Counted from the stretch's first letter, positions 13,770 to 22,388 are shown. The stretch: DNA of 24,206 bases from Prevotellaceae bacterium UBA2738 (GCA_002353585.1 DEJW01000024.1:1-24206); one strand, 5' to 3'. The notes: generated by a model from the sequence alone, not told the origin. Made by a program: numbers and translations.

Positions 13770-14543
13770 ATGGCAAATCAGATTAGTCCAATGGCATTCG
13801 TTCATCCTGACGCAAAGTTGGGTGACGGCAACATCATAGGTCCTTTCTGCTACATCGATGCCGACGTAGTGATTGGCGACAACAACATAATGCAGAACAG
13901 CGTTACCCTGAACCAAGGGTTGCGCATGGGCTCAGGAAATGAAATCATGCCTGGAGCAAGTTTGTCAACCAAGCCTCAAGACCTGAAGTTCAAGGGTGAG
14001 GTGACCACTTGTCAGATAGGCGACAACAACTCTATTCGTGAGAACGTAACCATATCACGAGGCACATTCTCAAAAGGTACAACGATAGTTGGCAACAACA
14101 ATCTGCTCATGGAGAATATGCATGTGGCACACGACTGCGTGATAGGTAACAACTGCATCATAGGCAACTCAACGAAGTTTGCTGGCGAAGTGGTGGTTGA
14201 TGATTGCGCTATCATCTCTGCTGAAGTGCTGGTTCATCAGTTCGTTCACATCGGTGGCTACGTAATGATACAAGGCGGAAGCCGTACGTCACAGGATATT
14301 CCTCCTTACGTAATAGCAGGCAAGGAGCCAATACGTTTTGCTGGTCTCAACCTCATAGGTTTGCGCCGTCGTGGTTTTCCAAACGAAACCATACTTGCCA
14401 TCCGCGAAGCATACAACACTATCTACTCTAAGGGTCTGATAAAAGAGGGCATCGAGGAGGTGAAGAAGACTATGGAGCTGATACCTGAGATAAAGTATGT
14501 CATCGACTTCATAGAGAAAGCAGAAAGAGGCATCATAAGATAG
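13770..14543 (+). CDS. lpxA: UDP-N-acetylglucosamine 3-O-acyltransferase
   Basis: LpxA makes the first committed acyl transfer to UDP-GlcNAc in lipid A synthesis, using 3-hydroxyacyl-ACP. The 257-residue length is normal (E. coli 262). A left-handed beta helix of hexapeptide repeats covers about residues 1-185, and the catalytic His is H121 in ENMHVAHDCVIG. A C-terminal helical domain follows (GLNLIGLRRRGFPNETI onward). It is preceded by lpxC/fabZ and followed after one base by miaA. The upstream gene product also carries FabZ, which competes for the same acyl-ACP. Confidence 0.96.
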   Translation: MANQISPMAFVHPDAKLGDGNIIGPFCYIDADVVIGDNNIMQNSVTLNQGLRMGSGNEIMPGASLSTKPQDLKFKGEVTTCQIGDNNSIRENVTISRGTFSKGTTIVGNNNLLMENMHVAHDCVIGNNCIIGNSTKFAGEVVVDDCAIISAEVLVHQFVHIGGYVMIQGGSRTSQDIPPYVIAGKEPIRFAGLNLIGLRRRGFPNETILAIREAYNTIYSKGLIKEGIEEVKKTMELIPEIKYVIDFIEKAERGIIR

Positions 14544-14544
14544 T

Positions 14545-15489
14545 TTGAACTCTCTTATCGTCATAACAGGACCTACGGGTGTTGGCAAAACCGAACTCTG
14601 CTTGAATATTGCCGAGCATTATGGTATTGACATAATCAATGCCGACTCACGACAGATATATGCAGAGATACCAATAGGAACAGCCGCACCCACTGCAGAA
14701 CAAATGCAGCGAGTGCGGCACTACTTTGTCGGTACTCATCACATAGGCGACTACTATTCTGCCTCTATGTACGAGCAGGAAGTGCTGGACCTAATAGCAG
14801 AAAAAGAGCAAGAGGCTTCAAATAATCCTATCGCAATACTGACAGGAGGTTCCATGATGTATATCGATGCTGTATGTAATGGTATTGACGACATCCCAAC
14901 CATCAAGGACGAGATACGCAACAAGATGAAACAAAGACTGGAGACAGAAGGTCTCGACGCTCTTGTTGACGAACTGAGAGAACTAGACCCACAGCATTGG
15001 GAGACTGTTGACAGAAGCAACCCACGACGTGTGGTACACGCCCTTGAGATTTGTCACCAGACTGGACAAACCTACACTTCCTTTCGTATAGGAAAAAAGA
15101 AGGAACGTCCCTTCAACATCATAAAGATAGGGCTGACACGCGACAAGGTGCTGAAGGTAAAACGAGGACAGGTGATTATGGATCATACCGAACTCTATGA
15201 CCGAATAAACGCCCGAGTCGTCAGCATGATGGAGCAAGGACTGGTGGAGGAAGCCAAAAGCGTACTCCCCTATCGCAACGAGAAAGCACTGAACACCATA
15301 GGTTACAAAGAGATGTTCAGGTATTTCGACAACGAGATAACGCTTGAAGAGGCTGTCAGACAAATACAAAGCAACAGTCGCGAGTATGCCCGAAAACAAC
15401 TCACCTGGTACAAGAAAGACGAAAGCATGAAATGGTTTCATCCCAACCAGAAAAAAGACATTAAAGACTACATTAATTCTAATCTATAA
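14545..15489 (+). CDS. miaA: tRNA dimethylallyltransferase
   Basis: MiaA transfers a dimethylallyl group to A37 of tRNAs that read UNN codons, the tRNA-Ser(UGA) of this window among the likely targets. The 314-residue protein has P-loop GPTGVGKT (9-16), DSRQIY (34-39) and GGSMMY (101-106). The start must be the TTG at 14545: the first strand SLIVITGPTG begins right after it and an in-frame TAA lies at 14536-14538. The start is one base after the lpxA stop, so translation probably depends on reinitiation. The stop overlaps the next start as TAATG. Confidence 0.95.
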   Translation: MNSLIVITGPTGVGKTELCLNIAEHYGIDIINADSRQIYAEIPIGTAAPTAEQMQRVRHYFVGTHHIGDYYSASMYEQEVLDLIAEKEQEASNNPIAILTGGSMMYIDAVCNGIDDIPTIKDEIRNKMKQRLETEGLDALVDELRELDPQHWETVDRSNPRRVVHALEICHQTGQTYTSFRIGKKKERPFNIIKIGLTRDKVLKVKRGQVIMDHTELYDRINARVVSMMEQGLVEEAKSVLPYRNEKALNTIGYKEMFRYFDNEITLEEAVRQIQSNSREYARKQLTWYKKDESMKWFHPNQKKDIKDYINSNL

Positions 15490-18026
15490 TGAAGAAAACC
15501 TTTAAATACATAGCGAACGCCTTTGCGTGGCTATCAGCTAAGTGTAAATCTTTTTGGCAATGGTATAAAAGCTGCTATAAGGGCAGACCTTGGTACATAA
15601 AGACCGTAACAGTCATAGCATCACTAATAGTAGCATTCTTACTTTACTTAGGAGCGGTTGACATGAACCTGTTCTGGCTGTTTGGCAAGTCGCCTGGTTG
15701 GGTGGACATAGCAGAACACAAGACCAGTCAGGCTTCTGAACTCTATTCTGCAGACGGAGTGTTGCTGGGCAAATACTTCAACGAGAACCGTACGCCTGTG
15801 GATTACGAAGACGTGAACCCTATATTCTGGCGTGCACTTATAGACACAGAAGACGAACGATTCTATGACCATTGGGGCATAGACCCGTTAGGTTTGCTGG
15901 GTGCTGCAAAAGATGCTGCCACAGGAAGAGGTGGACGTGGAGCCTCAACTATCACACAGCAGCTGGCTAAGAATATGTTCCGCGTCCGTACCCAATACAG
16001 CACAGGACTGATAGGCAAGATACCAGGTGTTAAAATCCTGGTAATGAAGACAAAAGAATGGATTACCGCCTTAAAACTTGAACTTTATTTTGCTGCAACT
16101 AAAGGACGCAAAGCAGGTAAGGACGAGATACTCGTACAGTATGCCAATACCGTAGATTTCGGTCATAACGCATTCGGTATCAAGACTGCTGCAAAGACTT
16201 ATTTCAACACCACACCAAAGAATCTCACCACTGACCAGGCAGCAATACTCGTAGGTATGCTGAAGGCAACTACGTATTACAACCCTATATCACATCCTGA
16301 GAACTCCATACAACGTCGTAACGTGGTGCTTGATAACATGCGAGTGCATGGCGACCTTACTACCGAACAGTTCAACAATCTCAAGGCTCTGCCCATTGAT
16401 TGTTCTGAATTTAAAGTGGAGGACAACTACGACGGACAGGCAAAATATTTCCGTGAGGCGATAGCCAAGTACATCAAGTATCTGAGCGAGGAGTATGAGA
16501 GTCTGGAGGATATAGACCTTTACAATGACGGACTGAAGATTTACACCACCCTTGACTCCAAGATGCAGAAGTATGCTGAAGCTGCTGCTGCAAAGCAGAT
16601 GAAGCAGGTGCAGCAGAACTTCAACAATCACTGGGGAATACGCCGTACGCAGGACAACTTCATGCCTGGCGAGAAACCTTGGCAAGACGAGAAACATCAA
16701 GAAATAGCGAACTTCATAGAAGACATCGCCAAGAGACAGCCCGTATATAAATATCTGGCTAACAAATTCGACAACAACCAGGACTCTATAGACTACTACC
16801 TCAACAAGCCTCACACGGTCAAGCTTTTCGACTACGAGAAGGGCGAGATTGAGAGGGAGATGTCAACGATGGACTCTATACGCTACATGGTCAGTTTCAT
16901 GCACTGTTCGTTTGTAGCCATGGAGCCTCAGAGCGGACATGTCAAGGCATGGGTTGGCGATATAGATTTCAACCATTGGAAGTTTGACAAAGTGACTGCT
17001 ATGCGCCAGCCTGGCTCTACATTTAAGCTATTCGTTTATACTGAGGCTATGGAGCAGGGACTGACACCCTGCGACAAGCGACGCGACGAATACTTCTCAA
17101 TGAAGGTGTGGGATGCCGACAAGAAAGAAGAAGTCACATGGGCTCCTACCAATGCCAATGGATACTTCACGGGCGACTCAATGCCTCTACGTACAGCCTT
17201 TGCACAAAGTATCAACTCCGTAGCCGTGCGTTTAGGTCAGGAGATGGGCATAAAGAATATCATCGAGACAGCCCACAACATGGGTATTAAGAGCAAACTC
17301 GACGAAACGCCATCACTTGCTCTTGGTTCTTCTGACGTAAACCTCCTTGAGCTTACCAATGCCTATTGTACCGTAGCCAACAACGGCAAGGCACATCCCG
17401 AACCCATACTGATAACAAAGATTGTTGACCGTAACGGCAACGAGATATATGTTGCTCCTACAGAAGAGAAGCAGGCTATAACCATTAAGTCGGCATATCT
17501 CGTACAGCAGTTGTTGCAGGCAGGACTGCGCGAGCGAGGTGGAACATCTATGAGCCTCTGGGGCTATATAGGAAAGTTCCCCGACACAGAGTTTGGTGGT
17601 AAGACTGGAACATCCAACAATCACTCCGACGCGTGGTTCATGGGGGTTAGTCCTAACCTCGTAGTTGGAGCATGGGTAGGAGGCGAGTATCGCAGCATAC
17701 ACTTCCGCACAGGTGCTTTGGGACAAGGATCACGAACGGCGTTGCCTATATGCGGATACTTCCTTGAGTCCGTATTCTCCGACCCAGCCTTCAAGAAGTA
17801 TCATGGCAAATTCCAAAAACCAGAGGATGCCGACATAGAGCGTAGCATGTATGAGTGCACATACCAAGGCGGAGCACGTCGTGATACCATTGATGTGGAC
17901 TCTCTGGCACACAGCACCGAGATACTTCTCGACGATGAGGGCAATCCGATAGAAAAAGCTCCAAGTGCTGCGCCAGAACAGAAACAGCATGTTACTGAGG
18001 AGGTTGTAAACTTTGAAGACCTCTAA
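15489..18026 (+). CDS. Class A penicillin-binding protein (PBP1A-like)
   Basis: This 845-residue bifunctional enzyme polymerises and cross-links peptidoglycan. A cytoplasmic N-terminus (about 1-36) and one membrane anchor (about 37-57) precede a GT51 glycosyltransferase domain with EDERFYDHWGID (121-132, catalytic E121) and GASTITQQLAKNMF (151-164). The transpeptidase domain has STFK with nucleophile S510 (510-513), SIN (574-576) and KTGTS (705-709), the three penicillin-binding motifs. The C-terminal tail after about 790 is polar and charged. The start overlaps the miaA stop by one base. Residues between the two domains (about 380-430) include a longer Lys/Gln-rich insert than I would expect, but this may be lineage-normal. 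Confidence 0.95.
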   Translation: MKKTFKYIANAFAWLSAKCKSFWQWYKSCYKGRPWYIKTVTVIASLIVAFLLYLGAVDMNLFWLFGKSPGWVDIAEHKTSQASELYSADGVLLGKYFNENRTPVDYEDVNPIFWRALIDTEDERFYDHWGIDPLGLLGAAKDAATGRGGRGASTITQQLAKNMFRVRTQYSTGLIGKIPGVKILVMKTKEWITALKLELYFAATKGRKAGKDEILVQYANTVDFGHNAFGIKTAAKTYFNTTPKNLTTDQAAILVGMLKATTYYNPISHPENSIQRRNVVLDNMRVHGDLTTEQFNNLKALPIDCSEFKVEDNYDGQAKYFREAIAKYIKYLSEEYESLEDIDLYNDGLKIYTTLDSKMQKYAEAAAAKQMKQVQQNFNNHWGIRRTQDNFMPGEKPWQDEKHQEIANFIEDIAKRQPVYKYLANKFDNNQDSIDYYLNKPHTVKLFDYEKGEIEREMSTMDSIRYMVSFMHCSFVAMEPQSGHVKAWVGDIDFNHWKFDKVTAMRQPGSTFKLFVYTEAMEQGLTPCDKRRDEYFSMKVWDADKKEEVTWAPTNANGYFTGDSMPLRTAFAQSINSVAVRLGQEMGIKNIIETAHNMGIKSKLDETPSLALGSSDVNLLELTNAYCTVANNGKAHPEPILITKIVDRNGNEIYVAPTEEKQAITIKSAYLVQQLLQAGLRERGGTSMSLWGYIGKFPDTEFGGKTGTSNNHSDAWFMGVSPNLVVGAWVGGEYRSIHFRTGALGQGSRTALPICGYFLESVFSDPAFKKYHGKFQKPEDADIERSMYECTYQGGARRDTIDVDSLAHSTEILLDDEGNPIEKAPSAAPEQKQHVTEEVVNFEDL

Positions 18027-18073
18027 AGCAGGCAAACATAATATAAAGTCAAATAATACATAACAACGAAATA

Positions 18074-19567
18074 ATGCGTAAGATATTTTCATTACTGAGT
18101 CTTGCAACACTCCTGTTGCTGTCAACAAATGTATTTGGAGCACCAAAACGTGAGTTTCGTGGTGCATGGATACAATGCGTAAACGGTCAGTTCATAGGCT
18201 TGGGTACGGAGAAGATGCAACAGACCCTCACCTATCAGCTTGACGAGTTGCAGAAGGATGGCGTTAATGCCATAATCTTCCAGGTGCGTCCAGAGTGTGA
18301 TGCCCTATACGAGAGCAGCATAGAACCCTGGAGCCGTTTTCTGACAGGACAGCAGGGTGTGGCACCTGTGCCATATTGGGACCCTCTGCAGTGGATGATT
18401 ACCGAGTGTCATAAGCGTGGTATGGAACTTCATGCATGGATAAACCCTTTCCGTGCAAAGACCAAGGTTACCAACGAACTTGCCAGTAACAATATAGTGT
18501 TAAGGCGTCCTGACCTCGTATTCCCCTACGACGGACTCTACCTGCTCAATCCTGCGAAACAGGAGAATCGCGACTATATCTGTCGCGTAGCAGCTGACAT
18601 CATACGCCGCTATGATGTTGACGGACTGCACATTGACGACTACTTCTACCCCTACCCCGTTGCCGGATGCGAGATTCCTGACCAACAGGACTTCAACAAC
18701 AACCCGCAAGGCTTCAGCAACATCGGCGACTGGCGCCGTAACAACGTAAACCTGTTCATCGAACAGCTGCATGACACCATTAAGTCCGTCAAGCCTTGGG
18801 TGAAGTTTGGCGTATCTCCATTCGGTATATACCGCAACAAGAAGAACGCCCACAACGGTTCCAACACCAACGGTCTGCAGAACTATGACGAACTGTATGC
18901 TGACATCCTGCTGTGGGGCGACAACGGATGGTATGACTACTGCGTACCTCAGCTCTACTGGGAGATTGGCCACAAGGCAGCCGACTATAAGACCCTGATA
19001 CATTGGTGGAACGAGAATGCGAGTAGCAGACCCCTGTACATAGGTGAGGATATAGAGCGTACAGCTAAGTTTACTGACCCAAATAATCCACGCCAAAACC
19101 AGATGCAGGCAAAGTATAAGCTGCATGAAGAGATGGAGAACGTCAACGGCACGGTACTGTGGTATGCCAAGGCGGCGGTTGACAACATAGGCAACTACGG
19201 CACCATGCTTCGCAATCACTACTGGAAGTACCCTGCCCTACAGCCCCTCATGCCTTTCATTGACGAGACCAGACCAGGCAAACCTGCAAAGGTGAAACCT
19301 ATATGGACGAGTGACGGATACATCCTCTTCTGGCAAGCACCAAAGAGCAAGTCATGGAAAGACGAAGCTGTCAAGTATGTAGTGTATCGTTTTGGCAATA
19401 AGGAGAAGGTCAACATCGAAGACCCATCACACATCATAGCCATAACTACAAATCCTTGGCTTCAGTTGCCTTATGTTGATGGAAAAGAAAAATTTGTCTA
19501 TGTGGTAACAGCCCTCAACAGACTAAGCAACGAGAGCAAGGCTGTCAAGAAGAAGGTGAAGCTATAA
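18074..19567 (+). CDS. Secreted GHL10-type glycosidase-like protein (DUF187)
   Basis: The 497-residue protein begins with a signal peptide (about 1-22, MRKIF then a leucine-rich stretch) without a lipobox Cys. Residues about 26-370 match the glycosyl hydrolase-like 10 (GHL10, DUF187) family: EFRGAWIQCVNG at the start, GVNAIIFQVRPECDALY, HAWINPFRAK and DGLHIDDYFY (183-192), whose acids are likely active-site residues. The C-terminal part (about 400-497) looks like a fibronectin-III-like beta domain (PGKPAKVKPIWTSDGYILFW). The substrate is not known for certain. Its place behind a class A PBP suggests a cell-envelope glycan such as peptidoglycan; that is inference. It starts 47 bases after the PBP stop. 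Confidence 0.88.
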   Translation: MRKIFSLLSLATLLLLSTNVFGAPKREFRGAWIQCVNGQFIGLGTEKMQQTLTYQLDELQKDGVNAIIFQVRPECDALYESSIEPWSRFLTGQQGVAPVPYWDPLQWMITECHKRGMELHAWINPFRAKTKVTNELASNNIVLRRPDLVFPYDGLYLLNPAKQENRDYICRVAADIIRRYDVDGLHIDDYFYPYPVAGCEIPDQQDFNNNPQGFSNIGDWRRNNVNLFIEQLHDTIKSVKPWVKFGVSPFGIYRNKKNAHNGSNTNGLQNYDELYADILLWGDNGWYDYCVPQLYWEIGHKAADYKTLIHWWNENASSRPLYIGEDIERTAKFTDPNNPRQNQMQAKYKLHEEMENVNGTVLWYAKAAVDNIGNYGTMLRNHYWKYPALQPLMPFIDETRPGKPAKVKPIWTSDGYILFWQAPKSKSWKDEAVKYVVYRFGNKEKVNIEDPSHIIAITTNPWLQLPYVDGKEKFVYVVTALNRLSNESKAVKKKVKL

Positions 19568-19583
19568 TCGGAGTAGAAAGAAG

Positions 19584-20306
19584 ATGGGAGGTCGCAAGGA
19601 TTATTTTGAGTTCCAGCAATTCACTATAGACCAAAGCCATGCTGCCATGAAGGTGGGCACAGATAGTGATTTGCTCGGTGCCCTATCAGCTGGTGGCGAC
19701 AGAATCCTTGATATAGGTACGGGCACAGGAGTGTTAGCACTCTTCATGGCTCAACGCTTCCCAACAGCGAGCATAACGGCTATAGACATAGATGAGAATG
19801 CCATCATTGATGCAACAAAGAATTTCGCATCTTCTCCTTTCAGCGGCAGAATAACGCTGATACACACCTCATTACAGGATTTTTCAAGGAACTACGACGG
19901 TCAGCCTTTCGACTGTATCGTATGCAACCCACCCTATTTTGACAAAAGTCTTGAAGCTCCTGATAAAAGTCGCACCAGAGCTCGTCATACCTCAAGTCTT
20001 ACGTTTAAGGAACTGATAGAAAGTGCGCATAAATTGTTGGCTGACGACGGAGTTTTTTCCGTATGCATCCCTCCTGAAGTGCACTCTGTCTTTTCTGCGG
20101 AATGTATGCTTAACGGTTTCTGGCTGCAAAGCAATTATATGATAAAGAGCATTCCCAGCAAACCTACTAAAAGGTATATTCTAATATATAAAAAAGGACG
20201 CACAGAATGTACGTCCTTCACCTATTGCATGAGGAATGAAGACCACACCTATTCTGAATGGTACAACACCCTTATGTCAGATTTTCTAAAACCTAGAAAC
20301 AGATAG
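19584..20306 (+). CDS. trmN6: tRNA1(Val) (adenine-37 N6)-methyltransferase
   Basis: The 240-residue protein resembles E. coli YfiC (TrmN6/TrmM), which uses SAM to methylate N6 of A37 in tRNA-Val. The start FEFQQFTIDQSHAAMKVGTDSDLLGA (8-33) mirrors the YfiC N-terminus, LDIGTGTGVLAL (42-53) is the SAM loop and NPPY (115-118) is the adenine-N6 motif. It is the last gene of the plus-strand train. Its stop is 2 bases from the stop of the convergent mannose-1-phosphate guanylyltransferase gene, and a terminator for that gene lies inside its 3' coding part. Another adenine-N6 methyltransferase substrate cannot be excluded. Confidence 0.87.
   Translation: MGGRKDYFEFQQFTIDQSHAAMKVGTDSDLLGALSAGGDRILDIGTGTGVLALFMAQRFPTASITAIDIDENAIIDATKNFASSPFSGRITLIHTSLQDFSRNYDGQPFDCIVCNPPYFDKSLEAPDKSRTRARHTSSLTFKELIESAHKLLADDGVFSVCIPPEVHSVFSAECMLNGFWLQSNYMIKSIPSKPTKRYILIYKKGRTECTSFTYCMRNEDHTYSEWYNTLMSDFLKPRNR
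20190..20218 (-). terminator. Intrinsic terminator for the minus-strand rpoD/manC unit, inside trmN6
   Basis: On the minus strand a 7-bp stem AAGGACG (20212-20218) with CGTCCTT (20194-20200) and an 11-base loop is followed directly by a run of six T (20190-20195, overlapping the stem end). It lies about 90 bases past the stop of the convergent gene, within the trmN6 coding sequence. On the plus strand no T run follows, so it acts in one direction only. Confidence 0.75.
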
Positions 20307-20308
20307 TT

Positions 20309-21358
20309 TTACTTACTAAATTCCTTAATGCGCTGCTCTTCAGAGAGTTTGCATATAAGCAGACGACCATCACGCTGTGCTACAATGTATCCGTCCAGTC
20401 CCTGCACAACGGTCTGCTTGTTTCCCTCTACGTTGATGATGCAGTTTGAAGAATCATAGGTCTTCACGTTGTCACTTATGATACTGTTGCCGTTGGCATC
20501 ACGCTTAGAGAGAGTCTGCAGAGAGCCCCATGTGCCGAGGTCGCTCCATCCGAAGTCTGCTGGCATTACATATATCTCTTCAGCCTTCTCCATTATGGCA
20601 TAGTCAACGGAGATATTCTCACACTCTGCATAACGTTCGTTGATAACCTCCTGCTCCTTATCTGTGCCATATACATCACTTATAGATTCGAATATGCGGT
20701 TGAGCACTGGCTGATACATGCGGAAAGCGTTGATGATGGTCTTGACATTCCAGATGAATATGCCTGCATTCCAGAAGTAGTTGTTGTGACTGATATATTC
20801 CTTTGCCGTAGCAAGGTCCGGCTTCTCACGGAACTGCTCCACCTGGAATATCTCCTTATTCCTCATACTGTTAGAAGCAAGGTCTGCCTGAATATATCCA
20901 TAGCCTGTCTCTGGGCGAGTAGGTTTCATGCCTAAGGTTACTATTCCGTCTGACTCGGCAACGAAGTTAAGGGCAGCAGTAATAACCCTGCGAAACTCCA
21001 TCACGTTCATCACTACGGCATCACTTGGCGTTACAGCTATATTGGCATTCTTATCCTTCGCATTTATGCGATGGCTTACGTATGCTATACATGGGGCTGT
21101 GTTTCTGCGACAAGGCTCACACAAGATGTTGCCCGTAGGAATATCGGGCAACTGCTCGTGGATAATATCCTTATACTGAGCACTGGTAACAACCCATACA
21201 TTCTCTGCGTCACACACATCCTTAAAGCGGTCATAGGTCAGCTGTATCAGCGAACGACCCACACCAAGAACGTCAATAAACTGCTTTGGACGATCTTCGG
21301 TACTCATAGGCCAGAATCTGCTGCCTACTCCACCTGCCATTATTACTACGTGATTCAT
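20309..21358 (-). CDS. manC: Mannose-1-phosphate guanylyltransferase
   Basis: The enzyme makes GDP-mannose from mannose-1-phosphate and GTP, feeding GDP-fucose and mannose for glycans and capsule. The 349-residue protein has the nucleotide-binding start MAGGVGSRFWPMSTEDRPKQF (8-28, in part) and the sugar-phosphate motif REKPD (about 175-179), and GWSDLGTWGSL late in the chain. It lacks the C-terminal isomerase domain of bifunctional ManC/AlgA forms, so it is the short monofunctional type. It is 36 bases downstream of rpoD on the same strand; that gap is a heptamer array and no promoter is seen in it, so it may be read through from rpoD. The gene name is by family and could equally be given as a generic GMP. 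Confidence 0.9.
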   Translation of the reverse strand: MNHVVIMAGGVGSRFWPMSTEDRPKQFIDVLGVGRSLIQLTYDRFKDVCDAENVWVVTSAQYKDIIHEQLPDIPTGNILCEPCRRNTAPCIAYVSHRINAKDKNANIAVTPSDAVVMNVMEFRRVITAALNFVAESDGIVTLGMKPTRPETGYGYIQADLASNSMRNKEIFQVEQFREKPDLATAKEYISHNNYFWNAGIFIWNVKTIINAFRMYQPVLNRIFESISDVYGTDKEQEVINERYAECENISVDYAIMEKAEEIYVMPADFGWSDLGTWGSLQTLSKRDANGNSIISDNVKTYDSSNCIINVEGNKQTVVQGLDGYIVAQRDGRLLICKLSEEQRIKEFSK

Positions 21359-21359
21359 A

Positions 21360-21394
21360 ACTTAAACTCTAAACTATATACTCTAAACTATGAA
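21360..21394. repeat. CTCTAAA/CTATATA heptamer array filling the rpoD-manC gap
   Basis: Five heptamers (ACTTAAA, CTCTAAA, CTATATA, CTCTAAA, CTATGAA) run from one base after the manC start codon position to the base before the rpoD stop codon, so the whole 36-base gap is array. Two copies of CTCTAAA are exact; the others differ by one to four bases. Confidence 0.75.
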
Positions 21395-22267
21395 TTATCC
21401 CAGATACTTTATGAGTATCTTTGCATTACCGCTGTCACGAAGCTTGGCAATAGACTTCTCCCTAATCTGGCGTACACGCTCACGTGTCAGTCCGAGTTCG
21501 TCGCCTATCTCTTCCAACCCCTTCTCATGACAACCTATGCCAAAGCACTCGCGGATGATGATTATCTCACGATCCTTCAATACTCTGTTCAATACGGCAT
21601 TCAGTTCCTGAGCCATTGACTCATGGTCCACGGTGCGGTCAGTACGTGAGTCATCACCACTCGCCATAACGTCGAGCATACAGTTTTCCTCGCCATCCTG
21701 GAATGGAGCGTCAATACTAACGTGGTGACCGTCAGCCATAAGGCTCTGACCAATCTTTTCCTCGTCGATGTTTGTTGCCTCAGACAACTCACCTACGCTT
21801 GGGTGACGCTGGTTCTCCTGCTCAAACTTGTTTATCTCGTGGTTAATCTTGCTCAGCGAACCCACCTGGTTAAGAGGCAGGCGCACAATACGGCTCTGCT
21901 CGGCAATAGCCTGCAGTATGCTCTGGCGAATCCACCATACGGCGTATGAGATAAACTTAAAGCCTCGAGTCTCATCAAACTTCTGAGCAGCCTTAATCAG
22001 TCCGATATTACCCTCATCTATCAAGTCGGTGAGTGACAATCCCTGATGCTGATACTGCTTAGCTACAGAAACCACAAAACGCAAGTTAGCAGTAACCAAC
22101 TTATCCTTAGCGCGTTCAGCCTCAGGACCACCCTTCTTGATTTTTTGTGCCAGCTCTATCTCTTCGTCGATAGTAATCAGTGGCGCACGTCCAATCTCTA
22201 CAAGGTACTTGTCAAGAGCTTCGCTCGAACGGTTGGTAATACTTTTTTGAATCTTAAGTTGTCTCAT
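21395..22267 (-). CDS. rpoD: Primary sigma factor (RpoD/SigA, Bacteroidetes type)
   Basis: This 290-residue sigma-70 factor is short because it lacks region 1.1 and the non-conserved insert, as known for the Bacteroidetes primary sigma. Region 1.2 is at about 17-48 (DKYLVEIGRAPLITIDEEIE). Region 2 includes ANLRFVVSVAKQY and GLIKAAQKFD, then FKFISYAVWWIRQSI, which melts and reads the -7 box. Region 3 follows, and region 4 ends the chain with EEIGDELGLTRERVRQIREK (about 253-272), which reads the -33 element. It should recognise the TTTG and TAnnTTTG promoters listed here, including its own at 22357-22388, which suggests self-supply. The gene sits divergently from the PIN-domain gene. Confidence 0.95.
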   Translation of the reverse strand: MRQLKIQKSITNRSSEALDKYLVEIGRAPLITIDEEIELAQKIKKGGPEAERAKDKLVTANLRFVVSVAKQYQHQGLSLTDLIDEGNIGLIKAAQKFDETRGFKFISYAVWWIRQSILQAIAEQSRIVRLPLNQVGSLSKINHEINKFEQENQRHPSVGELSEATNIDEEKIGQSLMADGHHVSIDAPFQDGEENCMLDVMASGDDSRTDRTVDHESMAQELNAVLNRVLKDREIIIIRECFGIGCHEKGLEEIGDELGLTRERVRQIREKSIAKLRDSGNAKILIKYLG

Positions 22268-22330
22268 TTATCTTCCTTATACGTTAAAAAATCTCTTCTC
22301 TACACTACAACGTGGGTACTATATTATATA

Positions 22331-22348
22331 TTGCGCGCACGGGCGCAA
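22331..22348 (-). promoter_or_regulatory. Small hairpin at the 5' end of the rpoD leader
   Basis: TTGCGC (22331-22336) and GCGCAA (22343-22348) form a 6-bp GC-rich stem with a 6-base loop. If rpoD transcription begins about six bases past its -7 box (near 22351), this stem lies at the very 5' end of the message and could protect it from decay. Function is inferred only from position. Confidence 0.35.
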
Positions 22349-22356
22349 ATATTTTG

Positions 22357-22388
22357 CAAAGATACACAATAAATTCGGCTTAATCAAA
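22357..22388 (-). promoter_or_regulatory. Promoter of rpoD
   Basis: The minus strand reads TTTG (22385-22388), 20 bases, then TATCTTTG (22357-22364), a full match to the consensus its own product is known to read. The leader is about 85 bases. Confidence 0.8.

Noticed and set aside
18500..19219. A 239-codon open frame on the minus strand opposite the GHL10 gene.
   Set aside because: It is a valine-rich antisense shadow with no recognisable features.
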